The notes: generated by a model from the sequence alone, not told the origin. A stretch of 64,000 bases of DNA from an uncultured Gammaproteobacteria bacterium (GCA_902509905.1 CABWZI010000002.1:1-64000); one strand, 5' to 3'; counted from the stretch's first letter, positions 44,764 through 56,261 are shown. Translations and numbers: made by a program.

Positions 44764-46506
44764 TTATGTCTGCTGCTGTGTTAATGTCAGATACTCGCCT
44801 GACGCTTCGATTAGTTCTGAATGAGTTCCTTGTTCAATAATTTCTCCGTCCTTAAGTACAATGATACGATCAGCATTTTTGATGGTGCTTAATCGGTGGG
44901 CAATAATTATTGTTGTTCTGCCTTTTTGCATTTTGTTAATTGCAGATTGAACAAGCTTTTCAGTTGCTGAATCAAGAGCTGATGTTGCCTCATCAAGAAT
45001 TAAAATTGGGCTATCTTTTGCAATAGCCCTCGCAATCGAAAGTCTCTGTCTCTGTCCTCCAGATAGAGTGACGCCATCCTCGCCAATTTCAGAATCATAC
45101 TTATTAACTAGTTTTTCAATAAATTCACTTGAATTAGAAATTTTTGCAGCATTCGATATAGTTTCTTTTGACATTGTATCTTTCTGACCAAAAGCTATAT
45201 TGCCACTGATTGAATCATTAAATAGACGAACATTTTGATCTACATATGAGAAATTTGATCTGTATGAGGTCAAATCAAACGCACTGATGTCTTCATTATT
45301 GATGCTTATCTTGCCACTTGAAGGTTCATAAAAACGTGTTAGTAAGTTAACTAGGGTTGTCTTACCACTTCCTGTAGAGCCAACAAGTGCAACAGTTTCG
45401 CCATTTTTAATTGTTAAATCAATTTGATTTAACGATGACTTTTCACTGTCATATGAAAAGCTAACTTTATCAAATTTAATATCACCAGAAACAGTATTCA
45501 TAGGTTTGCTACTTGAATTATCCTCTGGCATTTCGTCAATGAGATCAAATACACTTTTCCCAGCTACAATTGCTTGCTGCAAGGGTTTATTTATGTTGAT
45601 TAAAGTCTTTGCTGGTTTAACAAGCATCCCCATTGCAGTGAAGTAAGCTAGAAAATCACCAGCAGTCATGACCAGAAAAGTTGAGGAAAAATAAACTACA
45701 CAGGCCAAAGATAGTCCAATCAGTGCATTTACAATTGAGGTATTCAGGCCTCCAGCGAGATCAACTTTAAATCTTTGTTGCCTAATGGTATTAATAATCT
45801 TGAAAAATTTATTTTTTTCGCTAGCCTGTGCGTTATAAATTTTAATCAAATCATTTCCAGAGATATTTTCATCCAAAAGGTGAGTCATTTCCCCCATAGA
45901 TTCTTGAACTTTTATAGATCCTTTGCGAATTCTTGAAGTTGATAATTTAACCGCCAAATATACCAACGGAAGCAGAATTAAAAGAATAAGGCTTAAGAGA
46001 AGGCTTTTATAGAATAAATAGCCAGTTAGAATGATTACAGTGAACGAAGACTTAATAAATTCAAGCCAAATGGTAGATGCAGAGGCCGATATTTGCTCAA
46101 CATCAAATGTTAACTTTGAAAGCGTCTCACCAGTTGTGTGTTTATCAAAGTAGGCTTTAGGTAGTCTAATAAGTTTAGAAAACATATTGACCCTCAAATC
46201 TAAAATGACTTTGTTAGAAATCCAAGAGCTCGCACTGATAGATGTTAATGCAAACAAAGAACTTAAAGCAATTACTGAGAAAAGAATTACTGAATAATAA
46301 AAGGCTTTATTGCTGGAACGATTGTTAGAAAACAATGTATCAACAATTTGACCAGTAATCTCTGGTATTGCCGTCTCTAATAGAGTAGCAAAAACCATCA
46401 TTATTGAGGTAAAGACTAATTTTCCTAGATGCTTTTTTAAATATGGAAAGAGTCTCTTTACGAATTGTTTATAACCCATTATGAATTGTTTATTGGATGT
46501 GCCCAT
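44764..46506 (-). CDS. ABC exporter, MsbA-type fused permease-ATPase
   Basis: This inner-membrane half-transporter of 580 residues functions as a homodimer. The N-terminal domain has six membrane helices (about 25-320). The ATPase domain has Walker A GSTGSGKTTL, Q-loop, signature LSGGQRQRLSIARA, Walker B LILDEATSALD and the switch His in IIAHRLSTI. MsbA (lipid A flippase) is the closest well-known type, but other lipid or drug exporters are possible. A later Met at 46479 is an alternative start. It is divergent from pyrG across a 51-base region holding a perfect 16-bp palindrome. Confidence 0.85.
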   Translation of the reverse strand: MGTSNKQFIMGYKQFVKRLFPYLKKHLGKLVFTSIMMVFATLLETAIPEITGQIVDTLFSNNRSSNKAFYYSVILFSVIALSSLFALTSISASSWISNKVILDLRVNMFSKLIRLPKAYFDKHTTGETLSKLTFDVEQISASASTIWLEFIKSSFTVIILTGYLFYKSLLLSLILLILLPLVYLAVKLSTSRIRKGSIKVQESMGEMTHLLDENISGNDLIKIYNAQASEKNKFFKIINTIRQQRFKVDLAGGLNTSIVNALIGLSLACVVYFSSTFLVMTAGDFLAYFTAMGMLVKPAKTLININKPLQQAIVAGKSVFDLIDEMPEDNSSSKPMNTVSGDIKFDKVSFSYDSEKSSLNQIDLTIKNGETVALVGSTGSGKTTLVNLLTRFYEPSSGKISINNEDISAFDLTSYRSNFSYVDQNVRLFNDSISGNIAFGQKDTMSKETISNAAKISNSSEFIEKLVNKYDSEIGEDGVTLSGGQRQRLSIARAIAKDSPILILDEATSALDSATEKLVQSAINKMQKGRTTIIIAHRLSTIKNADRIIVLKDGEIIEQGTHSELIEASGEYLTLTQQQT

Positions 46507-46510
46507 ATTC

Positions 46511-46526
46511 TACACAAATTTGTGTA
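46511..46526. promoter_or_regulatory. Perfect 16-bp palindrome between the ABC exporter and pyrG
   Basis: TACACAAATTTGTGTA is a perfect inverted repeat with no spacer, located in the 51-base divergent intergenic region. It could be an operator for a dimeric regulator that controls one or both genes. No known regulator motif was matched with confidence. Confidence 0.5.
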
Positions 46527-46557
46527 TCATAGCTATTTCAAACTTTGTTAGTTTTAG

Positions 46558-48192
<1,635 letters not shown>

Positions 48193-48225
48193 TTAAAAAA
48201 ATCTTTTGATTTTATAATTTCAATT

Positions 48226-49470
48226 ATGTCTTTGAAAAAAACAGAGATTACGGTTTTGGGTGGAGGCGTTATAGGTCTCTCTGTTGCATTAAGAATGTTG
48301 AATGCAGGAAGAGAAGTTACTTTAATTGATCCTAAGGAGCCTGGGACTGGGACTTCATTTGGCAATGCTGGCACTATCGCGGAATATGCTGTTCTGCCAG
48401 TTGGATCACCAGAGATTATTAGACAGCTACCCTCGCTTCTATTTAATAAGAATAGTCCTATAGCAATCAAGCGCTCTGCAATTCTATCCTTATGCCCTTG
48501 GCTTATAAAATTTTTATACCAGTCAATGCCAAAGAACGCTGCGAGAAATGCTCAAGCGATTGCCTCATTAGTTCAAGGTTCAAGGATGCGATGGGAGGAG
48601 CTTTCCTCACAAGTTGGTGGCGAGTCCTTCTTAAAAACAGATGGTAATATCTATCTTTATCCTAAAGAGGAGCTTTTAGATTATGGAATAAGGGATATTG
48701 ATAAAAGAAGACAGCTTGGCTTAAATGCAGAGATTTTAAATATCGATGAACTTAAAAAGCTGGAGCCAAACCTTGATTTATCTGAGGGTGGAGCCTCTTT
48801 CTTTCCTGATGGAGCATATATGAATGACCCTGGAAAAATGGTCAAGCTAATTTTAAATGCATCAATCAATAAGGGTTGTCAAATTATAAGTAAAACCGCA
48901 ACAAAAATTGAGAGAGTAAATGATGGTATCAAAGTCCATCTTGATAACGAGTCAACAATATTAACTAAACAGTTGGTAGTTGCAGCAGGTGCTTACTCTA
49001 AAAAATTTGCTCAACAAGCAGGCGATAAAATTCCACTGGATGTAGAGCGCGGATATCATGTTGAGTATGACATGGCGGAGCCTCTCCTAAATAGGCCATG
49101 CTGCTATGCTGCCGGAGGTTTCTATATGTCGCCAATGTCTGGTAGGCTGAGAGTAGTTGGAACTGTTGAGCTTGGCGGCTTGAGTCCTAAAATTTCTCAG
49201 CACAGAATCAAGTACTTAGAAAAAGGCGCTAGACTGTTTTTTCCAACACTTAGTAATCCAAGCAGGACATGGCTTGGATTTCGCCCATCAATTCCCGATA
49301 GTAGGCCAGTAATCTCTCAGTCAAGCAAAGGAAACGATATTGTTTATGCTTTTGGACACGGTCACATAGGGCTTACCTTAGCGCCAATCACAGCAGAAAT
49401 TGTTGAGTCAATACTGACAAAGACTAAGACGCCTAAATCAATATCTGAGTTCTCAGCAACAAGGTTTTAA
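48226..49470 (+). CDS. D-amino acid dehydrogenase-like FAD oxidoreductase
   Basis: This 414-residue FAD-dependent oxidoreductase of the DadA/DAO family has the FAD-binding VLGGGVIGLSVALRML at the N-terminus, GTSFGNAGTIAEYAVLP (family-typical), and a C-terminal FAD motif YAFGHGHIGLTLAP. DadA-type enzymes deaminate D-amino acids to keto acids and pass electrons to the quinone pool. Substrate is not defined by sequence. It follows pyrG by 33 bases and is convergent with der. Confidence 0.87.
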   Translation: MSLKKTEITVLGGGVIGLSVALRMLNAGREVTLIDPKEPGTGTSFGNAGTIAEYAVLPVGSPEIIRQLPSLLFNKNSPIAIKRSAILSLCPWLIKFLYQSMPKNAARNAQAIASLVQGSRMRWEELSSQVGGESFLKTDGNIYLYPKEELLDYGIRDIDKRRQLGLNAEILNIDELKKLEPNLDLSEGGASFFPDGAYMNDPGKMVKLILNASINKGCQIISKTATKIERVNDGIKVHLDNESTILTKQLVVAAGAYSKKFAQQAGDKIPLDVERGYHVEYDMAEPLLNRPCCYAAGGFYMSPMSGRLRVVGTVELGGLSPKISQHRIKYLEKGARLFFPTLSNPSRTWLGFRPSIPDSRPVISQSSKGNDIVYAFGHGHIGLTLAPITAEIVESILTKTKTPKSISEFSATRF

Positions 49471-49484
49471 TTTCATTTACTAAA

Positions 49485-50876
49485 CTACTTCTTTTTTACA
49501 AATTTCATGAGACGTCTTTTTTTCTGAATTTGGCGCGCAGACAAGACATTTTTTTTATCTTTGAATGGATTGTCACTACTCTTGAAGTTGATTTTTATCG
49601 GAGTATTTGTAAGCTTGAGAGCAGTGGTAAAGAAATTCATTAAAAATCGTTCATAACTCTTAGGTACATTTTGAATGTGATTTCCATGAAACATGAGCGT
49701 TGGGGGGAACACATCAGTTTGATTCACAAACTTCAGGCGAAGTCTTCTTCCTGCAACAGGTGGCGGCTGATGAGAACTATTTGCCTGCTCTAAAATTTTG
49801 TTTAGAAGTGATGTTGGGTATCTTTTACCTGCATGCTCATAGGACTTTTTGATTGGTTCAAATAATTTTCCAACACCGGAGCCATGAAGTGCTGAAATGA
49901 AGTGAATGGAGGCATAACTAACGAATGAGAGTTTCACATCAAGCTTTCTTTTGACTTCACTTTTTTGATATTCATCCAGTCCATCCCATTTATTGACGAC
50001 TATCAGTAAGGCTCTGCCTTTGTCAGCTATCATTCCTAGCAATGTGGCATCCTGTTCCGTCACTCCTTCATGAGCATCCAAGACTAAAATTACAACTTGG
50101 GAATCTTCTAAAGCACTGATTGCTTTTATGATGCTAAATTTCTCTATTTTTTCATCAACGCTTCGCTTTCTTCGAATGCCTGCAGTATCAATTAGCGTGT
50201 ACTGCTCTCCTTCCCTTTCAAAAGGGATAAATATGCTGTCTCGGGTCGTTCCAGGCAGATCCACTGACAATACTCTTTCCTCACCTAAGATTCGATTAAT
50301 TAGTGTTGATTTGCCAACATTTGGTCTACCTAGAACTGCAACTGCAATACCATCAATATCTTGCTCTTCAATGTCAGTTGACTCTGGCAGAAGGGGTAAT
50401 GTTTTTTCAATCAGATCTTGGATGCCTTGGTTGTGTTCAGCTGAAATGAGTGTGGGTTCTCCCAATCCCAGTTCATAAAACTCCGATGCTGAACTCAGAT
50501 TCAATCCCTCTGCCTTATTGCAAACCAAAATTATATTTTTTTTGAGCTTTCTGAGCTGACTAGAAATATCAAGGTCTAGTGCTGTAACGCCGTCTTTATT
50601 ACTAACAATAAAATAAATGACATCGGACTCATCGAGCGCACTCAAAACTTGGTTTTGAATACCTGAATCAATGACCGAGTCTTCATTCGTCAGACCACCC
50701 GTATCTACAATTGTGCAGAAGCACTCATCCTCAAGCTCAATGTTTGCATACTGACGATCTCGAGTTAGGCCTTCATAATCCGAAACCAGTGCCTGGCGAG
50801 AATTACTGAGACGATTAAACAGTGTCGATTTACCTACGTTAGGCCTACCGACCAGAGAGATGATAGGGTAGCTCAC
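49485..50876 (-). CDS. der: Ribosome-assembly GTPase Der
   Basis: Der (EngA) is a GTPase needed for 50S subunit assembly. The 463-residue protein has two tandem GTPase domains: G1 GRPNVGKST at residue 8 and again near 186, G3 DTGG and DTAGI, and G4 NKAE and NKWD, plus a C-terminal KH-like domain. The start is GTG at 50876. yfgM lies 20 bases upstream; bamB, usually between them in enterobacteria, is missing. Confidence 0.97.
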   Translation of the reverse strand: MSYPIISLVGRPNVGKSTLFNRLSNSRQALVSDYEGLTRDRQYANIELEDECFCTIVDTGGLTNEDSVIDSGIQNQVLSALDESDVIYFIVSNKDGVTALDLDISSQLRKLKKNIILVCNKAEGLNLSSASEFYELGLGEPTLISAEHNQGIQDLIEKTLPLLPESTDIEEQDIDGIAVAVLGRPNVGKSTLINRILGEERVLSVDLPGTTRDSIFIPFEREGEQYTLIDTAGIRRKRSVDEKIEKFSIIKAISALEDSQVVILVLDAHEGVTEQDATLLGMIADKGRALLIVVNKWDGLDEYQKSEVKRKLDVKLSFVSYASIHFISALHGSGVGKLFEPIKKSYEHAGKRYPTSLLNKILEQANSSHQPPPVAGRRLRLKFVNQTDVFPPTLMFHGNHIQNVPKSYERFLMNFFTTALKLTNTPIKINFKSSDNPFKDKKNVLSARQIQKKRRLMKFVKKK

Positions 50877-50896
50877 AATGGGTAACCTGAAAGGAA

Positions 50897-51514
50897 TTAA
50901 TTCAGATCGTCAAGTTTGATCTGAATTAATTGAGATAAGCTTGAATTATCAGTAATGTTTTCAATTGCGAGAGCGTAACTATTTCTTGCCTCTTCATTGT
51001 TGCCGAGATCTAAATACACATCACCAGCAAGGTTATAAAATAAACCTGAAAACTCGTTAGCATTATCCATATTCAGAACAGCTAGAGCCTCTTGATGCTG
51101 TCCAAGCTCTAAATAGAGCGAGGCTGAACGAAGGGCTGCAGTAGATGCAATGACAGAATTCTCTCGACTCATTAAAGGCTTTAAAGCGTCCAACGCTAAA
51201 GAGTAGTTTTCAGCTTCAAACAAGTATTTAGCCATTAACAGTGTTGCTTGGTCTGAATATGAGCTGGAAGGGTGATCTTTGATTAATTTGTCATAAGCAC
51301 CCACATTGGCTGAATCTGAAGCATAGCTTAAATATAATGCTCTAGCATTCAAGGCTTGACTATCTTGATAATCTACATAATAATTCCAACCGAATATCCC
51401 TGCAAGACCAAGAACTGCTCCAGCAATTATTTGCTTGCCGTTGGAATCCCACCACTTTTTTAATTTGTCAACTTGCTCTTCTTCCGAATCGCTAATTTCT
51501 ATAAAGTTTTTCAT
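50897..51514 (-). CDS. yfgM: YfgM-like membrane-anchored TPR protein
   Basis: This 205-residue protein has one N-terminal membrane helix (IIAGAVLGLAGIFGWNYYV, about 30-50), with a cytosolic acidic start (EISDSEEEQVDKLKKWW) and a periplasmic region of TPR-like helical repeats. YfgM associates with PpiD and the SecYEG translocon as a chaperone-like factor in E. coli. It lies between hisS and der, the same order as in E. coli. Confidence 0.9.
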   Translation of the reverse strand: MKNFIEISDSEEEQVDKLKKWWDSNGKQIIAGAVLGLAGIFGWNYYVDYQDSQALNARALYLSYASDSANVGAYDKLIKDHPSSSYSDQATLLMAKYLFEAENYSLALDALKPLMSRENSVIASTAALRSASLYLELGQHQEALAVLNMDNANEFSGLFYNLAGDVYLDLGNNEEARNSYALAIENITDNSSLSQLIQIKLDDLN

Positions 51515-52776
51515 AAAATCTCCTGAAGATGCTGAATGATACCCTCAAGTTCAATTGATTGCTGAACTCCTTGGCCCTTTAAAGGCTTTAAACCTAGAAC
51601 ATTTTTTGCCAACTCCTCCTCTCCAAGTATCAATGCATAGTCGGCGTCAGACTTGTTTGCTTTTTTCATCTGACTTTTAAGTGTTCCTATGGTTATATCA
51701 TTTGTAATGGTTATGTTTGGCATCACTTCAAGGATCTGTCTTGAGATCTTCATTGATTCAAAATGAGCGCTCTCTCCCATAGACAAAAAGTATAAATGAG
51801 GCCTATCTGAAATAAGTTGTTTAGATTTATCGTGAATCAGAAGAGCAATTCTCTCTAGTCCCATTGCAAAGCCTATTGCTGGAGTTGGGTTGCCTCCCAT
51901 TTTTTCAACTAAGCCGTCATACCTTCCTCCACCACAAATTGTCCCTTGAGAGCCAAGCTCATTAGATACCCATTCAAAAACAGTTTGGTTGTAGTAGTCG
52001 AGACCTCTCACAAGCTTTGGGTTCACCTTATAAGGAATCTCAAGATGATCCAGATAATTTTTTAATGATTTAAAGTGTTCATTTGACTCTCTATCAAGAT
52101 GATCAATCATCTTAGGTGCTTTGGCAATGAGCACCTCTAGATCCTTGTTCTTGCTATCAAGAATTCTTAATGGGTTTGTTTTAAGCCTCCTTGAACTGTC
52201 CTCATCAAGACTGTCTTTATTTTCACTAAAGTACCCAGTTAGAGTTTCTCGATATGAAGCTCGACTCGCTGCTGAGCCAAGTGAGTTAATTTCAAGTTGA
52301 GCATTAATTTGTAATGACTTCCAAAGAGAATCAGTAATAGAGATAAGTTCAGCGTCAATTTTTGCATCCGATGCGCCAAAAACTTCAGCACCAACCTGAT
52401 GAAATTGACGATACCTTCCTTTTTGTGGTCTCTCATGCCTAAACATCGGACCATTATAAAAAACTTTTTGAATGCCTTCTCTAGGTAAGTTGTGTTCAAT
52501 CATCATTCTGACCACTCCAGCTGTACCCTCAGGCCTCAATGTCAGAGAGTCTCCGTTGTTGTCCTTCCAGGTGTACATTTCTTTTTCAACAATATCTGTC
52601 ACCTCTCCAATCGCCCTTGAAAAAGTTTCAGTGCTTTCAACGTTTGGAGTGCGGCAGTATTTGTAGCCAAAAGAGAGCAGTAGATTATTGATAGTGCTAT
52701 CTAAAAAACCCCAGATTTGTGAATCTGCAGGTAGAAGATCATTCATACCGCGGATAGCTTGAATTTTTTTTGACAT
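51511..52776 (-). CDS. hisS: Histidyl-tRNA synthetase
   Basis: HisS charges tRNA-His. This class II synthetase of 421 residues has RGMNDLLP, the motif 2 region FYNGPMFRHERPQKGRYRQFHQ, the histidine motif LVRGLDYYNQTVFEW and motif 3 AIGFAMGLERI, then an anticodon-binding domain. ATG at 52776 is preferred to the adjacent upstream TTG. It overlaps yfgM by four bases. Confidence 0.98.
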   Translation of the reverse strand: MSKKIQAIRGMNDLLPADSQIWGFLDSTINNLLLSFGYKYCRTPNVESTETFSRAIGEVTDIVEKEMYTWKDNNGDSLTLRPEGTAGVVRMMIEHNLPREGIQKVFYNGPMFRHERPQKGRYRQFHQVGAEVFGASDAKIDAELISITDSLWKSLQINAQLEINSLGSAASRASYRETLTGYFSENKDSLDEDSSRRLKTNPLRILDSKNKDLEVLIAKAPKMIDHLDRESNEHFKSLKNYLDHLEIPYKVNPKLVRGLDYYNQTVFEWVSNELGSQGTICGGGRYDGLVEKMGGNPTPAIGFAMGLERIALLIHDKSKQLISDRPHLYFLSMGESAHFESMKISRQILEVMPNITITNDITIGTLKSQMKKANKSDADYALILGEEELAKNVLGLKPLKGQGVQQSIELEGIIQHLQEIL

Positions 52777-52861
52777 CAATAATTTCTACCTTTAAATAAT
52801 TTTATTTTACCAATTATATTTGAAGATGAGCTCAAAGCAGTAAGCAACTGATAAATAAATC

Positions 52862-53764
52862 TTAGCTGTTTTTTATTCCACTTGGGACATGACCTGTTGG
52901 AACATATTGAGAGGCAGAGTCACAATGCTGTTGCTGATCATCAAAAAAAATGTCTGCTGCGAATTGTCTTAAAAAGACCCCTTTATCTAGCCCACCAAGA
53001 AAGAATGATTCATCAATACGAATTCCCCATTCTCGCATCGTATGAATTACTCTTTTGTGCGATGGGGCAGACCTTGCTGTGACTAGAGCAGTTCTTATTG
53101 GGTTGTTCTCCTCTGGAAAAGTAGACTGGATTTTTTGGAGTGACACCAAGAAAGACTTGAAAGGTCCAGCTTTTAGCTCAATTTTTTCAGACAAGACCTC
53201 GTTTTCATGAAAAGCCTCAAGGCCTTTCTCTTGGAAAATTCTCTCAGCCTCATCTGAGAAGATAACAGCATCTCCATCGAAAGCTATTCTGAGCTGGGAA
53301 GGGTGACTATTGTTTGATTTTGACTCTACAATGGATGCTGCTGCGTAGCCTGACTGAAGTGCTTTTTGTACATCATTGTAGTTGCTTGACAAAAATAGAT
53401 CAGCCTCAAAAGCACCAACGAAAGGGTGCGTACTTTCACCACGAGTAAAGGCTGCTCTAGAAATGTTAAGACCATAGTGCTCTATCGAGTTGAAAATTCT
53501 AAGGCCAGTATCAGCGCTGTTTCTTGATAAAAGAATGACATCGATTGGTGTTTTTTTACTGTTGAGCTTTAGTAATTTTTTTACTAGAGTAAATCCTACT
53601 CCAGGGTCTAAAACGACATGCTCATTCTCTTGTTGGTGCTTTGCATATGCCTCAATACCCTCTTCTTTAAATATCTTATGAGAGCGATCAAGGTTGAATA
53701 AAGCCCTCGAGGAGATTGCAATGACTAATTTACTGCTCTGCGATTTTACTTTCTTGCTACCCAT
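52862..53764 (-). CDS. Cytosolic 5'-nucleotidase (cN-IA family)
   Basis: This 300-residue protein matches the 5'-nucleotidase family PF06189: VIAISSRALFNLDRSHKIF, VVLDPGVGFTLVKKLLKLN, ILLSRNSADTGLRIFNSI, ISRAAFTRGES and RIAFDGDAVIFSDEAERIF, the HAD-like catalytic region. It probably dephosphorylates AMP or other nucleoside monophosphates in nucleotide turnover. Its start overlaps the end of the DUF1249 gene by 19 bases. Confidence 0.9.
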   Translation of the reverse strand: MGSKKVKSQSSKLVIAISSRALFNLDRSHKIFKEEGIEAYAKHQQENEHVVLDPGVGFTLVKKLLKLNSKKTPIDVILLSRNSADTGLRIFNSIEHYGLNISRAAFTRGESTHPFVGAFEADLFLSSNYNDVQKALQSGYAAASIVESKSNNSHPSQLRIAFDGDAVIFSDEAERIFQEKGLEAFHENEVLSEKIELKAGPFKSFLVSLQKIQSTFPEENNPIRTALVTARSAPSHKRVIHTMREWGIRIDESFFLGGLDKGVFLRQFAADIFFDDQQQHCDSASQYVPTGHVPSGIKNS

Positions 53765-54210
53765 TCTGCTCCATTGTACCTATCCAAGCAGTAATCAAGC
53801 CATCTAAGCATAAATACATTGAGCTCTAATTGGAATGCTAAGTCGCTACAGTCATTGATTAATGGATGATGAGAATTAATCCTCGTCTCTTTGCAAATTG
53901 AATCAACTTCTAAAAGCTTTGCATCAAAATAGAGTTTGAATCGAATATCGGGCCTATTAATGACTCCATGAGACGAATTAACTCTGTGCGTGAGAGTATA
54001 GGTGCCAGTATATTTAGATTTCTCGTGACAGATAAGGTAAAGGTCATTGGAAGGTTTTTTGATTCCAATTAGATTCCCTTTAATTGATGGTAGAAGAGGG
54101 ACTAGTCTTGATATTTTTTTAAAATTAAGTTCAAAAACGTCTGATAAGCTTGAATAAGTTGCTTTTTCTTTGTTGTAAATTAGTTTGGTTTGTGCTTGAT
54201 CATTCATCAT
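53746..54210 (-). CDS. DUF1249 family protein (YqiB-like)
   Basis: This 154-residue soluble protein matches DUF1249: an N-terminal LNFKKISRLVPLLP (family NxxRLxRLLP), then SKYTGTYTLTHRV, RPDIRFKLYFDAKLLEV and a C-terminal LNVFMLRWLDYCL helix. The function is unknown; in E. coli yqiB is near parE and cpdA. Two in-frame ATGs (54210, 54207) follow a TTG. Co-transcribed with the overlapping 5'-nucleotidase. Confidence 0.86.
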   Translation of the reverse strand: MMNDQAQTKLIYNKEKATYSSLSDVFELNFKKISRLVPLLPSIKGNLIGIKKPSNDLYLICHEKSKYTGTYTLTHRVNSSHGVINRPDIRFKLYFDAKLLEVDSICKETRINSHHPLINDCSDLAFQLELNVFMLRWLDYCLDRYNGAEWVARK

Positions 54211-54287
54211 CAATTCAACATTTTAATGTTTCACTAACAAAAGGCTCATATTAAATTCTATAGAAAACTGTATAAATTACTTTAAAT

Positions 54288-55730
54288 TTAAAAATCACCT
54301 TGATCAAAATTTGACATATTGTTCACGTATGAGGCATCCATATGATCATCACTGACTCCCTGGAACCTGTCTTCAAAAGCTAAATCCTCAAACCTTGAGT
54401 ACTGCCCAACAAAGGCAAGTTTGATATTGCCAGTTGCACCATTTCGATGCTTAGCTATTCTGAGATCAGCCTTTCCAACTTCTTCTGGATTGGTATAGGC
54501 GTCATCATGATAGACCTCATCTCGATAAATGAAGCCGATAATGTCAGCATCCTGCTCAATCGATCCAGACTCTCTTAAATCAGCCATCTGCGGAATTCTA
54601 CCTTTGCCAGTTTTTGCTCTAGATTCAACTCCTCGATTGAGCTGAGAAAGCGCAATGACAGGCACGTTGATTTCTTTTGCAAGTGACTTGAGAGATCGAG
54701 ATATCTCTGAAATTTCCTGAACTCGGTTTTCTGACTTGCCGTGAACCGTCATGAGCTGAAGATAGTCCACCATGACGAGGCCAAGGTCTGGGTATCTTCT
54801 TTTAAGTCTTCTGCATTTGGCTCTAATTTCTGTAGGTGTTATTGAGGGAGTTTCATCAATCAAGATTGTGTTTTCTTCAAACGCTCTGACGGCATGATTA
54901 AAACTATTCCAATCAATCTCAGACATATCGCCATCGCGCAATTTGCTTGAATCAATCCTTCCAAAAGATGAAATCATTCTAATGACTAACTGCTCTGTCG
55001 GCATTTCTAAACTAAACACAGCTACCGGCGTTGAATTATGGATTGCTACATGCTCAACAATATTCATTGAAAGCGCAGTTTTGCCCATACTAGGCCTTCC
55101 AGCAATGATGATTAAGTCACCATTTTGAAGACCTGAAGTGAGCTTGTCGAATTCTGAGAAGCCAGTCTCTGCACCTTTGTAACCTTTTAACTCTTGCATT
55201 TCATGAACTCGATTCACAACATCCTTAATAATATCTTTGACGTTCGTAATCTCTTGCTTGTTACGGCTAACTTGCTCAGCTATTTCAAATATTTTTCTCT
55301 CTGACAAGTCTAGTAGATCATTCACTTCAATGTCTTTAGGATTGAATGCGGTATCGGCTAGTTCTTTACCAATTTTTGTCAGCTGCCTGTAGATCGAAAG
55401 CTCTCGAACATGTTTCGCATAAGCTTCGATATTTGAGACGCTTGGGGTATTCTCAGCTATTTGGGCAAGATAAGCAAAGCCCCCAATAGATTCTTCATCA
55501 TGAGACTTTATGACCTGTTCTTTTACTGTCAGAATATCGGCTGGTTTATCATGCTCTAAAAGAGTCACTATTGCATCATAAATGATGCGATGTGAGGTTT
55601 GATAGAAGTCATCAGATCCAAGAATATTAACTACGTTGTCCCAAGAGTCATTATGAAGCAATAGACCACCAAGAACAGACTGCTCTGAGTCCACTGAGTT
55701 AGGTGGTATTTTTGCGTTATCAATATCCAT
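54288..55730 (-). CDS. dnaB: Replicative DNA helicase DnaB
   Basis: DnaB is the hexameric 5'-3' helicase of the replication fork. The 480-residue protein has the N-terminal primase-interacting domain (IPPNSVDSEQSVLGGLLL), a linker, and the RecA-like domain with Walker A AGRPSMGKTAL, LVMVDYLQLM (Walker B), and LSQLNRGVESR. It follows rplI on the same strand but is separated from it by a strong intrinsic terminator. Confidence 0.98.
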   Translation of the reverse strand: MDIDNAKIPPNSVDSEQSVLGGLLLHNDSWDNVVNILGSDDFYQTSHRIIYDAIVTLLEHDKPADILTVKEQVIKSHDEESIGGFAYLAQIAENTPSVSNIEAYAKHVRELSIYRQLTKIGKELADTAFNPKDIEVNDLLDLSERKIFEIAEQVSRNKQEITNVKDIIKDVVNRVHEMQELKGYKGAETGFSEFDKLTSGLQNGDLIIIAGRPSMGKTALSMNIVEHVAIHNSTPVAVFSLEMPTEQLVIRMISSFGRIDSSKLRDGDMSEIDWNSFNHAVRAFEENTILIDETPSITPTEIRAKCRRLKRRYPDLGLVMVDYLQLMTVHGKSENRVQEISEISRSLKSLAKEINVPVIALSQLNRGVESRAKTGKGRIPQMADLRESGSIEQDADIIGFIYRDEVYHDDAYTNPEEVGKADLRIAKHRNGATGNIKLAFVGQYSRFEDLAFEDRFQGVSDDHMDASYVNNMSNFDQGDF

Positions 55731-55742
55731 TATTATGAATTA

Positions 55743-55770
55743 GAAAAATAAAAAGCCCTCGTCGAGGGCT
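55743..55770 (-). terminator. Intrinsic terminator of the rpsF-rpsR-rplI operon
   Basis: On the minus strand a 7-bp stem AGCCCTC/GAGGGCT with a 3-nt loop is followed by TTTTATTTTT. It lies 36 bases after rplI and 13 bases before dnaB, separating ribosomal-protein expression from the helicase gene. Confidence 0.88.
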
Positions 55771-55805
55771 CTTTATTTTAACTCAGTTAACTGAATTGAA
55801 TTGAG

Positions 55806-56261
55806 TTATTCTGTTTCAGTAGCAGCAATAACGACAACCTTCACAGGGACAACAACCTCAGCATATAAGGAAACTGTAATTTCGTACTCGCCAGTGTTTC
55901 TAATAGCTTCCGGCATGTTGATATCTCTCTTTTCAACTTCGAAACCTTGCTCCAAAAGATTTTCAGCAATATCAGCTGTGTTGACAGAACCATAAAGCTT
56001 GCCTTCTTCTCCAGCGTTAGCAGAAATTGTGCAGACAACATCTTTCATTGCAGTCTCTAAAGTTTGGGCATCAGAAAGTGCAGTCGCTTCTTTAGCCTCT
56101 AACTCGGCACGAAGCGTTTCAAAGACAGCCATGTTGGCCTTGTTTGCAGGCTTTGCTTTTCCTTGAGGTATAAGATAATTGCGAGCATACCCAGATTTGA
56201 CGTTTGCTATATCACCAAGGTTGCCTAGTTTTTCATTTTTCTCTAACAAAATTACTTGCAT
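55806..56261 (-). CDS. rplI: 50S ribosomal protein L9
   Basis: L9 is a two-domain protein of the 50S subunit that limits frameshifting. The 151-residue protein has the N-terminal signature MQVILLEKNEKLGNLGDI, GYARNYLIPQGKA, a long connecting helix and a C-terminal domain with GKLYGSVNTADIAENL. It is the last gene of the rpsF operon. Confidence 0.98.
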   Translation of the reverse strand: MQVILLEKNEKLGNLGDIANVKSGYARNYLIPQGKAKPANKANMAVFETLRAELEAKEATALSDAQTLETAMKDVVCTISANAGEEGKLYGSVNTADIAENLLEQGFEVEKRDINMPEAIRNTGEYEITVSLYAEVVVPVKVVVIAATETE

